Positions 8,291 through 18,274 of a stretch of 64,000 nt of DNA are shown here, one piece after another. A program made the translations under genes and the position numbers. Each line of letters starts with the position of its first letter. Position 1 is the first letter of the stretch. This DNA comes from Thermoleptolyngbya sichuanensis A183 (GTDB lineage: Bacteria > Cyanobacteriota > Cyanobacteriia > Elainellales > Elainellaceae). The stretch covers positions 1,984,001 to 2,048,000 of the forward strand of contig NZ_CP053661.1 of NCBI RefSeq assembly GCF_013177315.1. Direction: 5' to 3'. The notes under the pieces are model-generated. The model ran no database searches. It saw only the letters and a program-made list of their open reading frames with translations, and was not told where the DNA came from.

Positions 8291-10489
8291 ATGCCAGTAA
8301 GACGTTTTGAGTTGCGATCGCCCGAAGGGGGCGCGGATGGGTTTGGCATGTATTTGGGCGGAGCGGGACAGTCGGGCGCAGCCAGCGGCCTCGCGCCAGA
8401 AGCGCTAACCCGCCCCCGGTCAAAATCCTGGCGATGGCTGATTGTGGGGTTGACTAGTTGCGCGGCCTTGGGCGGCGTGGCGGCATCGGCGCTGCTGTGG
8501 ATGCTGATGCTGCCGCCCGCGCCCGATTGCAAAACGGGATCTCCGCTGGCTCCCGATATGGAGCGGCTATTTTGCGCTCAGCAGGCGGCTCGGTCGGGCG
8601 AACTGACCGAACTGCTGTCTGGCCTGGCGCTGATTGAAACCTGGACTCCGGAGCATCCGCTTTATAAGGAAGCCCAGCGGTCGGTTGAAGAGTGGTCGAA
8701 GGGGCTGCTAATCATCGCCCGCCAGAAGATGAACGCCAGCGACCTGCAAGGCGCGGTGGAAATTGCCCAGCGCATTCCCAAATCTAGCTCGGTGCGGGCC
8801 GATGCAGAGGCGGCGATCGCCACTTGGCAGGGCATCTGGCGGCAGGGCGAGGCGCTGGTGGCGGCTGCTCAAACTGCGATGAAGGAACAGGCCTGGGGCA
8901 ATGCCTCGGAGGTGATCCGCGACCTAGGCGAGATGAGCCATCCCTACTGGGGCAACCAGCGGGCCCGGGCGCTGTCGGAGCAACTGCTTGTGGAACGTAA
9001 GGCACGCCAGCAGTTTGCCGAGGCTCAGAAGATCGCCCAGGCGGGTAAGCTGCCCGATTTGGCAAAGGCGATCGCCCAGGCAGGACGAATCGACAAGGGC
9101 AGCTATGCCTGGAGCGATGCCCAGCCCGTGCTGAACCAGTGGAGCGATCGGCTGCTGGGCGCAGCATTCCAGCTTTGGCAGGAGCAAAAGTTTGACCAGG
9201 CGATCGCCCTCACCAAGCAGGTCGAGGTCAATCCCGGTCGGGCTGAAATGGCGAAGGATTTAATCCAGCTTAGCGAAGCGCGGAAGCTAGCCGTTTCCAC
9301 CTGGACAAACTGGGTCGCCACGCCGCAGCACGTGATCAGCCTGATGGAGGCGATCGCTGCCGCAAAGCAGATCAAGCCCACCAGCGCCTACTATGCCCAG
9401 GCGCAAAGCAGTCTAGCAAGCTGGCAGATTCAGCTAGATGGGCTGCGGCAGTTGCAACTGGCCCAGATGACGGCGGGCGTGGGAACCGTGGAGACGCTGA
9501 AGACGGCGATCGCCCAGGCCAGCAAGGTCCAGCCCGGAAATCCCCGCCGCCTGCAAGCCCAGACCATGATCGCTCACTGGCATCGCGAAATCGAGCGGCT
9601 CGAAGACCGGCCGCTGCTAGCACGGGCGCGACGGCTGGCTACCGAGGGGACAGTGGCCTCGCTGCAATCGGCGATCGCCCAGGCCGGGCAAATTTCCGAA
9701 GGTCGGGCGCTGCGGGGCGAAGCGCAGTCCTTGGTGCGCGACTGGACGCGCCAGATCCAGGTGATCGAAGACCAGCCCTACCTAAACCTGTCTCGGACGC
9801 TGGCACGGCGGGGCCGGCTGCGAGAGGCGATCGCCGCTGCGGCGCTGGTGCGTCCCAACCGGGCGCTCTACCCCCAGGCGCGGGCTGCGATTCGCGATTG
9901 GCAGGCAGAGCTAAATCGGTTCAACGCCTCGCCGATGCTGCCTGAGCGACCCACCCCTAGTCCTAGCCCAGCCTTGGAACCCCCCTTCGGAAGCAGCCGA
10001 TCGGGCGCGATCGCCCCTGGAGCAGACGCTTCGTCTGACGAGACAAAAGAGCCGAAATATCGCTTGCCGCAGGCCCCCACCCGCAGCACTCCGGGTCAGC
10101 CTGCGCCATCGGGCACCCTCCCCCGCCCATCTGTGCCAGCGCCCATCGCGCCTGAATCTAGCGCTACGCCCCAGCCTGAATCCACGCCCAAGGATATTTC
10201 TGGACTGGCGGAACCCGAAGCGCCTCAGGTTATGCCGCCTGCGCCGCCTGCGCCGCCTGTGAACGTTGCGCCGCCGCGTGTGGTAGAGCCGCCGCCGCGT
10301 GTGGTAGAGCCGCCACCGCGATTTGAGCGTCCCCAGGCAGCGCCCGTGCGGGAGGCTCCGCCCGAAGCTGCTCCGGTTCGTCGGGAACGCCCCGCCGCGA
10401 TGGAATCCGTCCCCGTGTCGCCGCCTAGCGAACCCGGGCCCCAGGCAATGGAGCCAGAATCCGCCAATTTCACCGAGTCGCACTCCTAG
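8291..10489 (+). CDS. Membrane-anchored helical-repeat protein with proline-rich C-terminus
   Basis: The 732-residue protein has a basic Gly-rich cytoplasmic N-terminus, one membrane helix (about residues 48-74), and a long domain made of at least five degenerate 55-60-residue helical repeats. The repeats share the form AIAxAxxIxxxxxxxxxAQxxIxxW and are clearest at about 245-545. The last 180 residues are rich in Pro, Ala and Glu, including PRVVEPP repeats. No enzyme motif is present. The repeats look like a protein-interaction scaffold on the outer face of the membrane. The start has GGTGAGGG upstream. I do not recognise a named family; function unknown. Confidence 0.75.
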   Translation: MPVRRFELRSPEGGADGFGMYLGGAGQSGAASGLAPEALTRPRSKSWRWLIVGLTSCAALGGVAASALLWMLMLPPAPDCKTGSPLAPDMERLFCAQQAARSGELTELLSGLALIETWTPEHPLYKEAQRSVEEWSKGLLIIARQKMNASDLQGAVEIAQRIPKSSSVRADAEAAIATWQGIWRQGEALVAAAQTAMKEQAWGNASEVIRDLGEMSHPYWGNQRARALSEQLLVERKARQQFAEAQKIAQAGKLPDLAKAIAQAGRIDKGSYAWSDAQPVLNQWSDRLLGAAFQLWQEQKFDQAIALTKQVEVNPGRAEMAKDLIQLSEARKLAVSTWTNWVATPQHVISLMEAIAAAKQIKPTSAYYAQAQSSLASWQIQLDGLRQLQLAQMTAGVGTVETLKTAIAQASKVQPGNPRRLQAQTMIAHWHREIERLEDRPLLARARRLATEGTVASLQSAIAQAGQISEGRALRGEAQSLVRDWTRQIQVIEDQPYLNLSRTLARRGRLREAIAAAALVRPNRALYPQARAAIRDWQAELNRFNASPMLPERPTPSPSPALEPPFGSSRSGAIAPGADASSDETKEPKYRLPQAPTRSTPGQPAPSGTLPRPSVPAPIAPESSATPQPESTPKDISGLAEPEAPQVMPPAPPAPPVNVAPPRVVEPPPRVVEPPPRFERPQAAPVREAPPEAAPVRRERPAAMESVPVSPPSEPGPQAMEPESANFTESHS

Positions 10490-10506
10490 CGCTGCCGCCA
10501 GATATA

Positions 10507-10550
10507 CGCCTGATTACGCCAGACATAGGCCAGATTACGCCAGACATGAT
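10507..10550. repeat. Short direct repeats between convergent genes
   Basis: GATTACGCCAGACAT occurs in near-identical copies separated by about 20 bp, with a third degenerate copy just upstream. There is no hairpin, so it is not a terminator by structure. Confidence 0.7.
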
Positions 10551-10616
10551 TCCTGCTTTGGGACTGCTTTGGGAAATTTGGCCTATGGATTAGCTCGTTT
10601 GTCTAAACTGGTTTGC

Positions 10617-12914
10617 CTAGACTAGCCGAACAGAGCGTTGGCTCCAGCCTTGCGGAGCAACATCGCCCTCTGAAGGAATAACCTGGGCGACCGCCCTCGA
10701 TTCGAGATACCCAGCCTGGTGAAGTGCGGACAAACAGTCCGGAGCCGTTTCTGCTGGCACACAGCCCAACAGCCCGCCAGCGGTTTGCGGGTCAAACAGG
10801 ATATCGGCTGGAATTTCGGAAGAGCGCGACGGAGACCTTTGCTCCCAATCCCGCACCCAGCAGGCCGCAGCCAGGTTTTGCGGATGCAGAGAACTGCGGA
10901 ACCCCTGCTGCAACGTTTCTGCTGCACCGGGCAACAGCGGCAGTGCCGACAAATCTAGCTGCACGCCCACAGGCTCCGATGCTCGCAGCATTTCCACTAA
11001 ATGCCCCAACAGCCCAAAGCCTGTAACATCTGTGCAGGCATGAGCGCCATGCCCCTGAAAGATTTTCGCCGCCGTCTGGTTTGATTGCAGCATCGTGGTG
11101 ATCGCCCCTTCGATCCAGCGGCCCTTGGCTCGTCGCTGCATCTCTGCGGCAAACAGCGTGCCCGTGCCCAGTGGCTTTGTCAGAATCAGCACATCACCCG
11201 GTCGCAGTCCACCCTTGGGCAGCAGTTGGGACGATTCCGCCAGACCATTGCAGGCAAAGCCCAGCGCCAGTTCCGCTCCCTCCACCGTATGCCCGCCCAT
11301 CAGCACTGCCCCGGCAGCGTGTAGAACTTTGGTCGCCCCCGCCAGCAGGTGAACTAGCATCTCCTCTTGTTTGGCAGGCGTGGCGTAGGGCAGCGTGGCG
11401 ATCGCCAGCGCACTCTGCGGACTTGCCCCCATTGCAAATAGGTCGCTCAGCGCGTGGTTTGCCGCAATCTGCCCAAACACAAACGGATCATCCACCAGCG
11501 CCCGAAAGTAATCCACCGTTTGCAGCAGCACCCACCCTGCTGGAACCTCTACCGCCGCCGCGTCATCCGGCGTGTCTAGCCCGATCAGGATATCGTCACG
11601 CTGAAGTGCGGGATACTCTGCCTGCACTCGTTGCAAGGCGCGATCGAGCGGCTGGCTACCGATTTTGGAGCCACAGCCCGCGCAGGGGAGAGAGTTGGAA
11701 GCGCGGCGGGATGGGGCGAACGTCCTGCGTTCGACCCGCTGGCTCCTCATCTCTGGCAAGTTCGAGAACTTTTCCATAAAGCGGCGATCGATGCGGTCTT
11801 TCCACTGCCAGAACCAGGGGGTGGGGCCAACGTGCAGAGGGCCGCGAGAGGCAACAGCCGTGCAATCGCCCAATCCAACCAGGATCAAAAACTCCTTTTG
11901 CGGCACGAAGGGCTTCGGCGGCTGGCCCAGCAGAGCGCGGCGCAGATTCTCCACCAAGGGCTTGCCCTGGCGCACAGCAAACACGCCTGCCTTAGGGCGC
12001 GGATGGCGAACCATCGTGGCCACGTCGCCCGCTGCAAAAACGTAGGGATGCGAGATAGATTGCAGGCAGTCATTCACCTGGATAAAGCCGCGATCGTCGG
12101 TTGCTAAGCCGGATTCCTTGAGCCAGGATGCGGCCGAGGCTTGCGTCACCCAAAAGGGGCGATCGCACTCGATCCAGCGCCCAGACTCGCAGCGCAATCC
12201 GTCGGGTTCCACGGCTGCCACCGTTTCCCCCAGATGAAGCTGAATGCCCCGCTGGGCAAGGATATGCTGCATCTTGCGTCGCATTCCGGGGCTGCGCTCT
12301 GGCAAGATTTCGCGACCGCGATGCACCAGATGAATTTCCAGCGGCGTGTCGAGATGGCCTGCCTGTTGCAACACCTGCCGCAGCCGCGCCCGTATATTCA
12401 GCGCTAGCTCTACGCCGCCCGCGCCACCGCCCACAATGCCCAGTCGCAGAGGACGCTGGGGCTGTTCAGACACCTGCTGAACGATCGCCTCCCATTGGGT
12501 CAAAAACTGCGAAATCGGCTTCACGGGAATGGCGTACTCCGCCGCGCCGGGAACCGTGGAGACTGCGGGTGTGCTGCCAATATCGATCGAGAGCCAGTCG
12601 AAGGCGATCGCCGGATGGTGGGCACACAGCACCCGATTTTGCGCCAGATCCAGACCAACCGCGCGATCGCCGATCAGCCGCACCCCAGCAAACCTCGCCA
12701 GTGGCCGCAGGTCAATGTGGCACTCGTCAAATTCGTACAGCCCTGCCACGTATCCGGGCAGCATTCCCGAATAGGGCGTGTGCATCACGTCGGTAATCAG
12801 CGTCAGCCGCGCGCCAGGAATCGGGTTCATGCCCCACATTCGGAGGGCGATCGCGTGGCTGTGTCCGCCCCCGATCAGCACGAGGTCTTGTGTAACAGGC
12901 GTGGGCGCTTCCAA
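10617..12914 (-). CDS. selD: Selenide, water dikinase fused to an NADH-dehydrogenase-like flavoprotein
   Basis: The 765-residue fusion has two parts. Residues 1-390 are a pyridine-nucleotide-disulfide/NDH-2-like domain with an FAD motif LVLIGGGHSH, a second nucleotide motif LGIVGGGAGGVEL (158-170) and the C-terminal FAD motif FAAGDVAT. Residues 405-765 are SelD, which makes selenophosphate from selenide and ATP. The catalytic Cys and Lys of the family appear as Cys414 and Lys417 in CAGCGSKIG. Selenophosphate here most likely feeds selenouridine in tRNA; no selenocysteine machinery is in view. The start is TTG, 2 bases after the lepA stop, so both are read from one mRNA. The flavoprotein could supply reduced selenium, which is inference. 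Confidence 0.9.
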   Translation of the reverse strand: MEAPTPVTQDLVLIGGGHSHAIALRMWGMNPIPGARLTLITDVMHTPYSGMLPGYVAGLYEFDECHIDLRPLARFAGVRLIGDRAVGLDLAQNRVLCAHHPAIAFDWLSIDIGSTPAVSTVPGAAEYAIPVKPISQFLTQWEAIVQQVSEQPQRPLRLGIVGGGAGGVELALNIRARLRQVLQQAGHLDTPLEIHLVHRGREILPERSPGMRRKMQHILAQRGIQLHLGETVAAVEPDGLRCESGRWIECDRPFWVTQASAASWLKESGLATDDRGFIQVNDCLQSISHPYVFAAGDVATMVRHPRPKAGVFAVRQGKPLVENLRRALLGQPPKPFVPQKEFLILVGLGDCTAVASRGPLHVGPTPWFWQWKDRIDRRFMEKFSNLPEMRSQRVERRTFAPSRRASNSLPCAGCGSKIGSQPLDRALQRVQAEYPALQRDDILIGLDTPDDAAAVEVPAGWVLLQTVDYFRALVDDPFVFGQIAANHALSDLFAMGASPQSALAIATLPYATPAKQEEMLVHLLAGATKVLHAAGAVLMGGHTVEGAELALGFACNGLAESSQLLPKGGLRPGDVLILTKPLGTGTLFAAEMQRRAKGRWIEGAITTMLQSNQTAAKIFQGHGAHACTDVTGFGLLGHLVEMLRASEPVGVQLDLSALPLLPGAAETLQQGFRSSLHPQNLAAACWVRDWEQRSPSRSSEIPADILFDPQTAGGLLGCVPAETAPDCLSALHQAGYLESRAVAQVIPSEGDVAPQGWSQRSVRLV

Positions 12915-12916
12915 GG

Positions 12917-14722
12917 TTATTGCAGCTTCAGCACTGCCATAAAGGCTTCCTGCGGCACGTCCACCGTCCCGATCGCCTTCAGACGTTTCTTACCCTTGGC
13001 CTGCTTTTGCAGCAGCTTTTTCTTGCGGCTGATGTCGCCGCCATAGCACTTGGCCAACACGTCTTTTCGCAAGGCCGGAATGTGTTCGCTGGCCACCACG
13101 CGGCTACCGATAGCGGCTTGCAGCGGGATTTTGAACTGGTGGCGCGGAATGAGTTCCTTTAGCTTTTCGACCAGCGCCTTGCCCACATAATAGGCTTTGT
13201 CGCGGTGAACAATGGTCGCCAGCGGGTCAACCGGGTCGCCGTTGATCAGGATATCCAGCTTCACCAGGGGATTCTCGCGATAGCCGATGAGGTGGTATTC
13301 CATGCTGGCATAGCCGCGCGATCGCGACTTCATCTGGTCAAAAAAGTCCGTCACCACCTCCGCCAGCGGCAGTTCATAGGTCAGCGTCGTGCGCCCCTGG
13401 GTCAAATACTTCATATCTTTGAACACGCCCCGGCGAGACTGGCTCAGCTCCATCAGCGGGCCGACAAACTCCTCCGGCGTAATCATGTCCACCTGCACAT
13501 AGGGTTCCTCAATCGCCTCGCGCTTTTGAGGATCGGGCAGGTGGCTGGGGTTGTCGATATAGACCTCGCTGCCATCTAGCAGACGAACCTTGTAAATCAC
13601 CGATGGAGCCGTGGTAATCAGATCCAGGTCGTATTCGCGCTCCAGTCGTTCCTGCACAATTTCCATGTGCAGTAGCCCCAAAAAGCCGCAGCGGAACCCA
13701 AAGCCCATCGCGCTGGAGGTTTCGGGTTCGTATTGCAGTGCCGCGTCGTTCAGCCGCAGTTTTTCGAGCGCCTCTCGCAGGTCTTCAAACTCATCGGCAT
13801 CGGTAGGGAACAGTCCGCAAAACACCATCGGCTTGGCTTCGGTATAGCCAGGGAGCGGTTCCTTGGCTGGAGCCGTCGCCAGGGTAATGGTGTCGCCCAC
13901 TCGCGCATCGGCCACTGCTTTGATGGCAGCCGACAGATAGCCCACTTCGCCTGCGTGCAGTTCGTCTACCTGGATTTGGTTGGGCGACAGCACCCCCAGT
14001 TCGTCGATTTGATACTCTTTGCGGGAAGCCATCAGCCGGATGCGATCGCCCTTCTTCAGCGTCCCATCCATCACCCGGAAGTAGACAATCACGCCGCGAT
14101 AAGAATCGTAGTAGCTGTCGAAAATCAGCGCCCGCAGCGGCTCCTGCACCGTGTCGCGGGGCGGCGGCACCAGATGCACGATGGATTCCAAAATCTCGCT
14201 GATGCCAATGCCCTCTTTCGCCGAGGCAAGAATGGCGCTGCTGCAATCCAGCCCGATAATTTCTTCGATTTCTCCCTTGACCCGATCTGGCTCTGCCCCC
14301 GGCAGGTCGATTTTATTTAGCACCGGAATGATTTCCAGATTATGCTCCAGCGCCAGGTACACGTTTGCCAGAGTTTGCGCCTCCACGCCTTGGGAAGCAT
14401 CTACCACTAGCAGCGCACCTTCGCAGGCGGCCAGAGAGCGCGACACCTCGTAGGAAAAGTCTACGTGCCCCGGCGTGTCGATCAGGTTCAGCACGTAATC
14501 CTGCCCGTCTTCGCCGCGATAGTTCATGCGGGCTGCCTGGAGCTTGATCGTGATGCCGCGCTCTCGCTCCAGCTCCATATTGTCGAGAAATTGCTCCTTC
14601 ATTTCTCGATTGCTGACAGTGCCCGTCGTTTGCAGCAAGCGGTCGGCCAGCGTGGACTTGCCGTGGTCGATGTGGGCAATGATGGAAAAGTTGCGGATGT
14701 TTGAGACGGGAACGTCGGTCAT
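12917..14722 (-). CDS. lepA: Elongation factor 4 (LepA), ribosomal back-translocase GTPase
   Basis: This full-length 601-residue LepA has the G1 motif AHIDHGKST, the effector region RERGITIK, G3 DTPGHVDF and G4 NKIDLP, all in the first 140 residues. EF-G-like domains follow, and then the LepA-specific C-terminal domain ending in [22 protein letters not shown]. It acts on the ribosome during stress such as high salt or low temperature. It is the first gene of a two-gene operon with selD. Confidence 0.98.
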   Translation of the reverse strand: MTDVPVSNIRNFSIIAHIDHGKSTLADRLLQTTGTVSNREMKEQFLDNMELERERGITIKLQAARMNYRGEDGQDYVLNLIDTPGHVDFSYEVSRSLAACEGALLVVDASQGVEAQTLANVYLALEHNLEIIPVLNKIDLPGAEPDRVKGEIEEIIGLDCSSAILASAKEGIGISEILESIVHLVPPPRDTVQEPLRALIFDSYYDSYRGVIVYFRVMDGTLKKGDRIRLMASRKEYQIDELGVLSPNQIQVDELHAGEVGYLSAAIKAVADARVGDTITLATAPAKEPLPGYTEAKPMVFCGLFPTDADEFEDLREALEKLRLNDAALQYEPETSSAMGFGFRCGFLGLLHMEIVQERLEREYDLDLITTAPSVIYKVRLLDGSEVYIDNPSHLPDPQKREAIEEPYVQVDMITPEEFVGPLMELSQSRRGVFKDMKYLTQGRTTLTYELPLAEVVTDFFDQMKSRSRGYASMEYHLIGYRENPLVKLDILINGDPVDPLATIVHRDKAYYVGKALVEKLKELIPRHQFKIPLQAAIGSRVVASEHIPALRKDVLAKCYGGDISRKKKLLQKQAKGKKRLKAIGTVDVPQEAFMAVLKLQ

Positions 14723-15541
14723 AGACGCAAAGCATCAAGGGGTAAAAGGGGCGGCAATGCTTAGAAGAACCGCAAGAGAAACCAGGCAGTGAATCGTCCT
14801 TAAGGCATACCGCTTAAGATATTGTAATGCTTCTCTCTGCCGGACGCATCGGCAGTCCCTTGAGTCGTCTTGGGTTTCGCCGCAGTTGAGAGGAACCAGA
14901 TGACCTATGATTTCTAAATAGATCGAGATAGATCAAATCAAGATAGATCAAGTTGTAGCGTATTGTTTTACGCTGCAAGGCGGCCTATAGGGATATTAGG
15001 CCTTGTGGGCAATTCAATTCAGGGGTGCTTGGGAAGAAGGGCGATCGCCCCTTCGTTTAAGAACCAGAATCTTTAAGAGCCAGCATCACGCACAAAAGTG
15101 GGTACAGCTTTCTGGAGTAGGGTGCAATAGAGATGCAGTAGAGGTGCAGTAGACAGGTCTTAAGCCGAGTGGATGGTTGTTCCAGTGCCGCCAAGGGGGT
15201 TTGGACACAGAAGGCTTTTCTGGATACAAACGCTCTCGCCCGCGAAAGGCTCCTGCTGGAATCCAGACGAAACGCTGCTTCCTCTGCGGCCTGCCACCGC
15301 TAAGACTCAAAATCTAAACCGAGATCTAAACCAAGCTCAACACCAAGCTCTACAAATCAAGATTTACAATTCAAGCCATTAAGTTCACAACTCACAACAT
15401 TAGATTCCCTGTACAAAACGATTTAGGGCAGAATTTACTGTAAGTCGTTAGATTCTCATCCTGGAAGCGTGTCTGTATAGGCTAGCCAGGCAATATCAGC
15501 GACGGAACAAATGCGGAACGGTGAGAGAGTAAGACAATTCT
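14723..15541. other. Long intergenic region, no gene seen
   Basis: This is the spacer between divergent lepA and the small ribbon-helix-helix gene. It contains imperfect tandem pairs: AGATAGATCAA near 14927-14951, and GCAGTAGAGGTGCAGTAG near 15133-15150. No tRNA cloverleaf or RNA element was recognised. A small RNA cannot be excluded by eye. Confidence 0.4.
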
Positions 15542-15889
15542 ATGAGCGACCCTGTTGTGGAATCTAATGCTGCGAAGACTGATGGTGTGAAGACTGATGG
15601 CATGAACGCTCAGGCCGGTGTTCAGGGTTCAACTCAGGAGGCGATCGCCCCCACAGACCCGCCACCCGCCGCCAGGCCCAGAGCAACGGCTGGAAATAAG
15701 GTCGATTTGTCAATCCAGATCGACGCTGAGCTATTGAATCAGATTGGGCATCTCACCAGCGATCCGAGCAAAGTGATCGAAGTCGCCGTGCGTCAATGGC
15801 TGCGGGGGGGAGCCTCGCGGGACGACGACCTGACGCGATCGCTCCAGCGCAATCCGCCTGTTCCCCCCCGTGGAGAATGGAACGACTAG
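15542..15889 (+). CDS. Small protein with ribbon-helix-helix-like core
   Basis: The 115-residue protein has an unstructured Thr/Pro/Ala-rich first half. A segment of about residues 53-87 follows, VDLSIQIDAELLNQIGHL then a helix ending in VAVRQWL. This matches the strand-helix-helix plan of CopG/CcdA-type DNA-binding proteins. The tail is basic and proline-rich. No toxin gene lies beside it, so an antitoxin role is not supported. A DNA-binding regulator is the best guess. Confidence 0.55.
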   Translation: MSDPVVESNAAKTDGVKTDGMNAQAGVQGSTQEAIAPTDPPPAARPRATAGNKVDLSIQIDAELLNQIGHLTSDPSKVIEVAVRQWLRGGASRDDDLTRSLQRNPPVPPRGEWND

Positions 15890-15935
15890 CTGATTGCTGT
15901 AGGAATCACGGATTTGCTTTAAAAGCCGTTGCAGA

Positions 15936-15954
15936 TAGCCTCTGCGACAGGCTA
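15936..15954. repeat. Short inverted repeat TAGCCT/AGGCTA
   Basis: A perfect 6-bp inverted repeat with a 7-base loop lies between the ribbon-helix-helix gene and the kinase gene. There is no T-run, so it is more likely a dispersed hairpin repeat of the kind common in cyanobacteria than a terminator. Confidence 0.5.
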
Positions 15955-16032
15955 CGTTAGGCGAAGATACTTGCTGAACCTGATTCCAAGAACATTTTGC
16001 GCGTTTTAACTCACTGTCTCCGATGCACGCTG

Positions 16033-17880
16033 ATGACCTTGTCTGAAGATTCTTCTAGTTCTGTCGTTGGCCCGGCAGATGTAGCGATTGCTAGGCGACC
16101 CGGCGGCCCACTCCAGAAACCGCCCTCCATTGGTGATCTCATCTTCATACAAGACGCTGCGGGAACCTACCTTTCCTTCTCCTGGAAAGACGCAGATCGC
16201 TATGGACTGGGTTCTACGGACTTGGTCGGTCGGCCGATTGAGGAAGTCGAGTTTGCGCCAGCCGCCCTTGCGCCCTACTTACAGCGGATTCGCATGGTGC
16301 TTGATTTGGGCAGCCCCGATGGGTTTTCCTACTTGTTTCGCTGTGGCGGGCAGTATCTCGTTTTTGACCTCGCGCTCAGCCCCATTCTGCAAGTCAACGC
16401 GCTGCCTTCAGCAGTCATCGTCACGGGGCATCTGCTCTATGCCTGCACCGATGACCAGGCCCACCTGCTGCTAGAATCGCCCCCTCGCTTCAGCACGCTC
16501 CGGGGCAGCGGCTCCATCTTTTATCAAAAGGCACTGACTCGCGTTGCCTGGAACATCCGCCATACGCTTGACCTCGATGCCATCTGGCAGCAAACCGCCA
16601 CAGGACTGGGTGAAACGCTCAACCTGAGTCGCTGTTGGGTGTGTGCTTACCCCGCTGAAGAGGGAAAAGCGCAGATCATGGCAGACTATCGACAAGATGG
16701 GGCGGCGGAGTGCGTCGGGCAAACGCTGGATTTACCGCACTTTCCCTACTTGCAGCAGGCCGTTTCCACGCTCCAGCCCGTTAGCACCACGCAGATTGAT
16801 GAAGAAAGCGGTAGGGAGATGGCAATTTTGGCGATCGCCACCTGCCACGATGGCCAGCCCAACGGACTCCTTGTGCTGTACCAAGATGATGAAGCTCAGG
16901 TGTGGAGACAGTCCGAAATCGAGCTAGTTCAGGAATTTGCAGAGCAGATTGGAACGGGGCTGGCCCATGCCAGTTTGTACGCAACGAGCCGTCGCCAGGC
17001 CGAGCGACTGATGCAGCAGTATCACGACCTCGAGGAGAGCCGTCGCCAGGCCGAAGAAGCCTCCCGCCTCAAGAGCGAGTTTTTGGCCAACACGTCCCAC
17101 GAGCTACGCACCCCGCTCAACGGCATGATTGGCTTCCTCAAGCTCATCGTAGACGGCATGGCGGACGATCCCGAAGAACAGGGCGAGTTCATCGAAGAAG
17201 CCTACCGCTCAGCGGTAAACCTAAACGACATCATCAATGACATCCTGGACATTGCCAAAATCGAAGCAGGCAAGCTCGAAATCGAGATTAACCCGGTCAA
17301 GCTCGATGACCTGATGGACGATGTGGAACGCTTTATCCGTCCCCAGGCCGAACACAAGCATCTGAGCTTCAAAATTTGCAAACCTGAAACGCGAGATCCA
17401 ATCATCCTGAACGGCAACTATCAGCGCCTCCGCCAAGTGCTGCTGAATCTGTTGGGCAACGCCATCAAGTTCACCCACGAAGGCGGCATCACCGTTACCA
17501 CCGACATCCTGCCCCGCCAGTCCGATCAGGACAAGGGCTATGCCAAGATCAGCGTGGTCGATACGGGCATTGGCGTTTCGCTAGAGAAGCAAGACCGCCT
17601 GTTTCAGTCCTTTAGCCAGGTAGACGGTTCCCGGACTCGGCAATATGGTGGCACGGGGCTGGGCCTGGCCATTTCCCAGAAGCTTGTAGAAGCGATGAAG
17701 GGCGAGGTGAATTTCTACAGCCTGGGCGAAGGTCTGGGGTCTACGGTTACCTTTACTGTGCCCCTCCATCAGCACCCGGTGCTAATCGCTAGACAGTCTG
17801 AAGAGGAAGATGCGGATCTGGCAGACTTGGCAGACTTGGCAGACTTAGCAGACTTGGTAGACCTGGATACGATGGAGTAG
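16033..17880 (+). CDS. PAS-GAF sensor histidine kinase
   Basis: The product has 615 residues from ATG 16033; an upstream in-frame TTG at 15997 is less likely. The order is a PAS-like domain (about 30-130), a GAF domain (about 165-315), a short coiled linker, a HisKA domain with the phospho-acceptor in [11 protein letters not shown] (His356) and a HATPase domain. The ATPase shows the N box LLNLLGNAIKFTH, G1 VVDTGIGV and G2 [10 protein letters not shown]. There is no receiver domain, so the partner response regulator is elsewhere. The C-terminus ends in an acidic Asp-Leu-Ala repeat coded by tandem 9-mers. The GAF region shows no obvious bilin cysteine motif, so I do not call it a phytochrome. 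The signal is unknown. Confidence 0.9.
   Translation: MTLSEDSSSSVVGPADVAIARRPGGPLQKPPSIGDLIFIQDAAGTYLSFSWKDADRYGLGSTDLVGRPIEEVEFAPAALAPYLQRIRMVLDLGSPDGFSYLFRCGGQYLVFDLALSPILQVNALPSAVIVTGHLLYACTDDQAHLLLESPPRFSTLRGSGSIFYQKALTRVAWNIRHTLDLDAIWQQTATGLGETLNLSRCWVCAYPAEEGKAQIMADYRQDGAAECVGQTLDLPHFPYLQQAVSTLQPVSTTQIDEESGREMAILAIATCHDGQPNGLLVLYQDDEAQVWRQSEIELVQEFAEQIGTGLAHASLYATSRRQAERLMQQYHDLEESRRQAEEASRLKSEFLANTSHELRTPLNGMIGFLKLIVDGMADDPEEQGEFIEEAYRSAVNLNDIINDILDIAKIEAGKLEIEINPVKLDDLMDDVERFIRPQAEHKHLSFKICKPETRDPIILNGNYQRLRQVLLNLLGNAIKFTHEGGITVTTDILPRQSDQDKGYAKISVVDTGIGVSLEKQDRLFQSFSQVDGSRTRQYGGTGLGLAISQKLVEAMKGEVNFYSLGEGLGSTVTFTVPLHQHPVLIARQSEEEDADLADLADLADLADLVDLDTME
17812..17867 (+). repeat. Tandem 9-bp units inside kinase gene
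   Basis: About six copies of GCAGACTTG or near-identical 9-mers encode the C-terminal Ala-Asp-Leu repeat of the histidine kinase. Units are almost identical at DNA level, so copy number may vary by slippage without breaking the frame. Confidence 0.85.
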
Positions 17881-17904
17881 CGGCAGTTAGCGTGGCTGTC
17901 CCTC

Positions 17905-17998
17905 AGATATACCTCTCAGGTATACCTCTCAGACATATCATAGATGTACCTTAGAGTAGCGGTAGCTCTAGGGTAGCGGTAGTTCTAAGTAGCGGTAT
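17905..17998. repeat. Two clusters of short tandem repeats
   Basis: ATATACCTCTCAG-like units and then TAGNGTAGCGGTAG-like units follow one another in the spacer before thiS. No function is evident. Confidence 0.6.
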
Positions 17999-18067
17999 CA
18001 AACGGGCGATCGCTCTTAAGCCCTTGCCGTAGCATAAATCTAAGCCGTCTTCTGGGTGATCTCTGCT

Positions 18068-18274
18068 ATGTCGATTACGCTTCAGGTCAATGGCGAACCC
18101 CGCACCTGCGAGCCGGATACCTCGCTGCCGCAGTTTTTGGAGCAACTGGGTATGAATCCGCGCCTAGTGGCGGTGGAATATAACGGCGAGATTTTGCACC
18201 GCCAGTTTTGGGAAAAGACCCTCATGCAGGCGGGCGATCGCCTGGAAATTGTCACCATTGTCGGCGGCGGCTAA
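18068..18274 (+). CDS. thiS: ThiS sulfur-carrier protein
   Basis: The 68-residue protein has a beta-grasp pattern: MSITLQVNGEPRTC, then SLPQFLEQLG, ending in the required Gly-Gly with VGGG at the C-terminus. After adenylation and thiocarboxylation at the last glycine it donates sulfur for the thiazole ring of thiamine. ATG 18068 fits the family start better than the in-frame GTG at 18056. No other thi gene is adjacent. Confidence 0.92.
   Translation: MSITLQVNGEPRTCEPDTSLPQFLEQLGMNPRLVAVEYNGEILHRQFWEKTLMQAGDRLEIVTIVGGG

Noticed and set aside
9911-10483. 190-residue minus-strand frame opposite the proline-rich tail of the helical-repeat protein
   Set aside because: It is the Gly/Arg-rich complement of Pro/Ala codons and shows no start signal.
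12128-12796. 222-residue plus-strand frame opposite selD
   Set aside because: It is very Arg/Pro-rich and has no motif, while the minus strand encodes a recognised flavoprotein domain.
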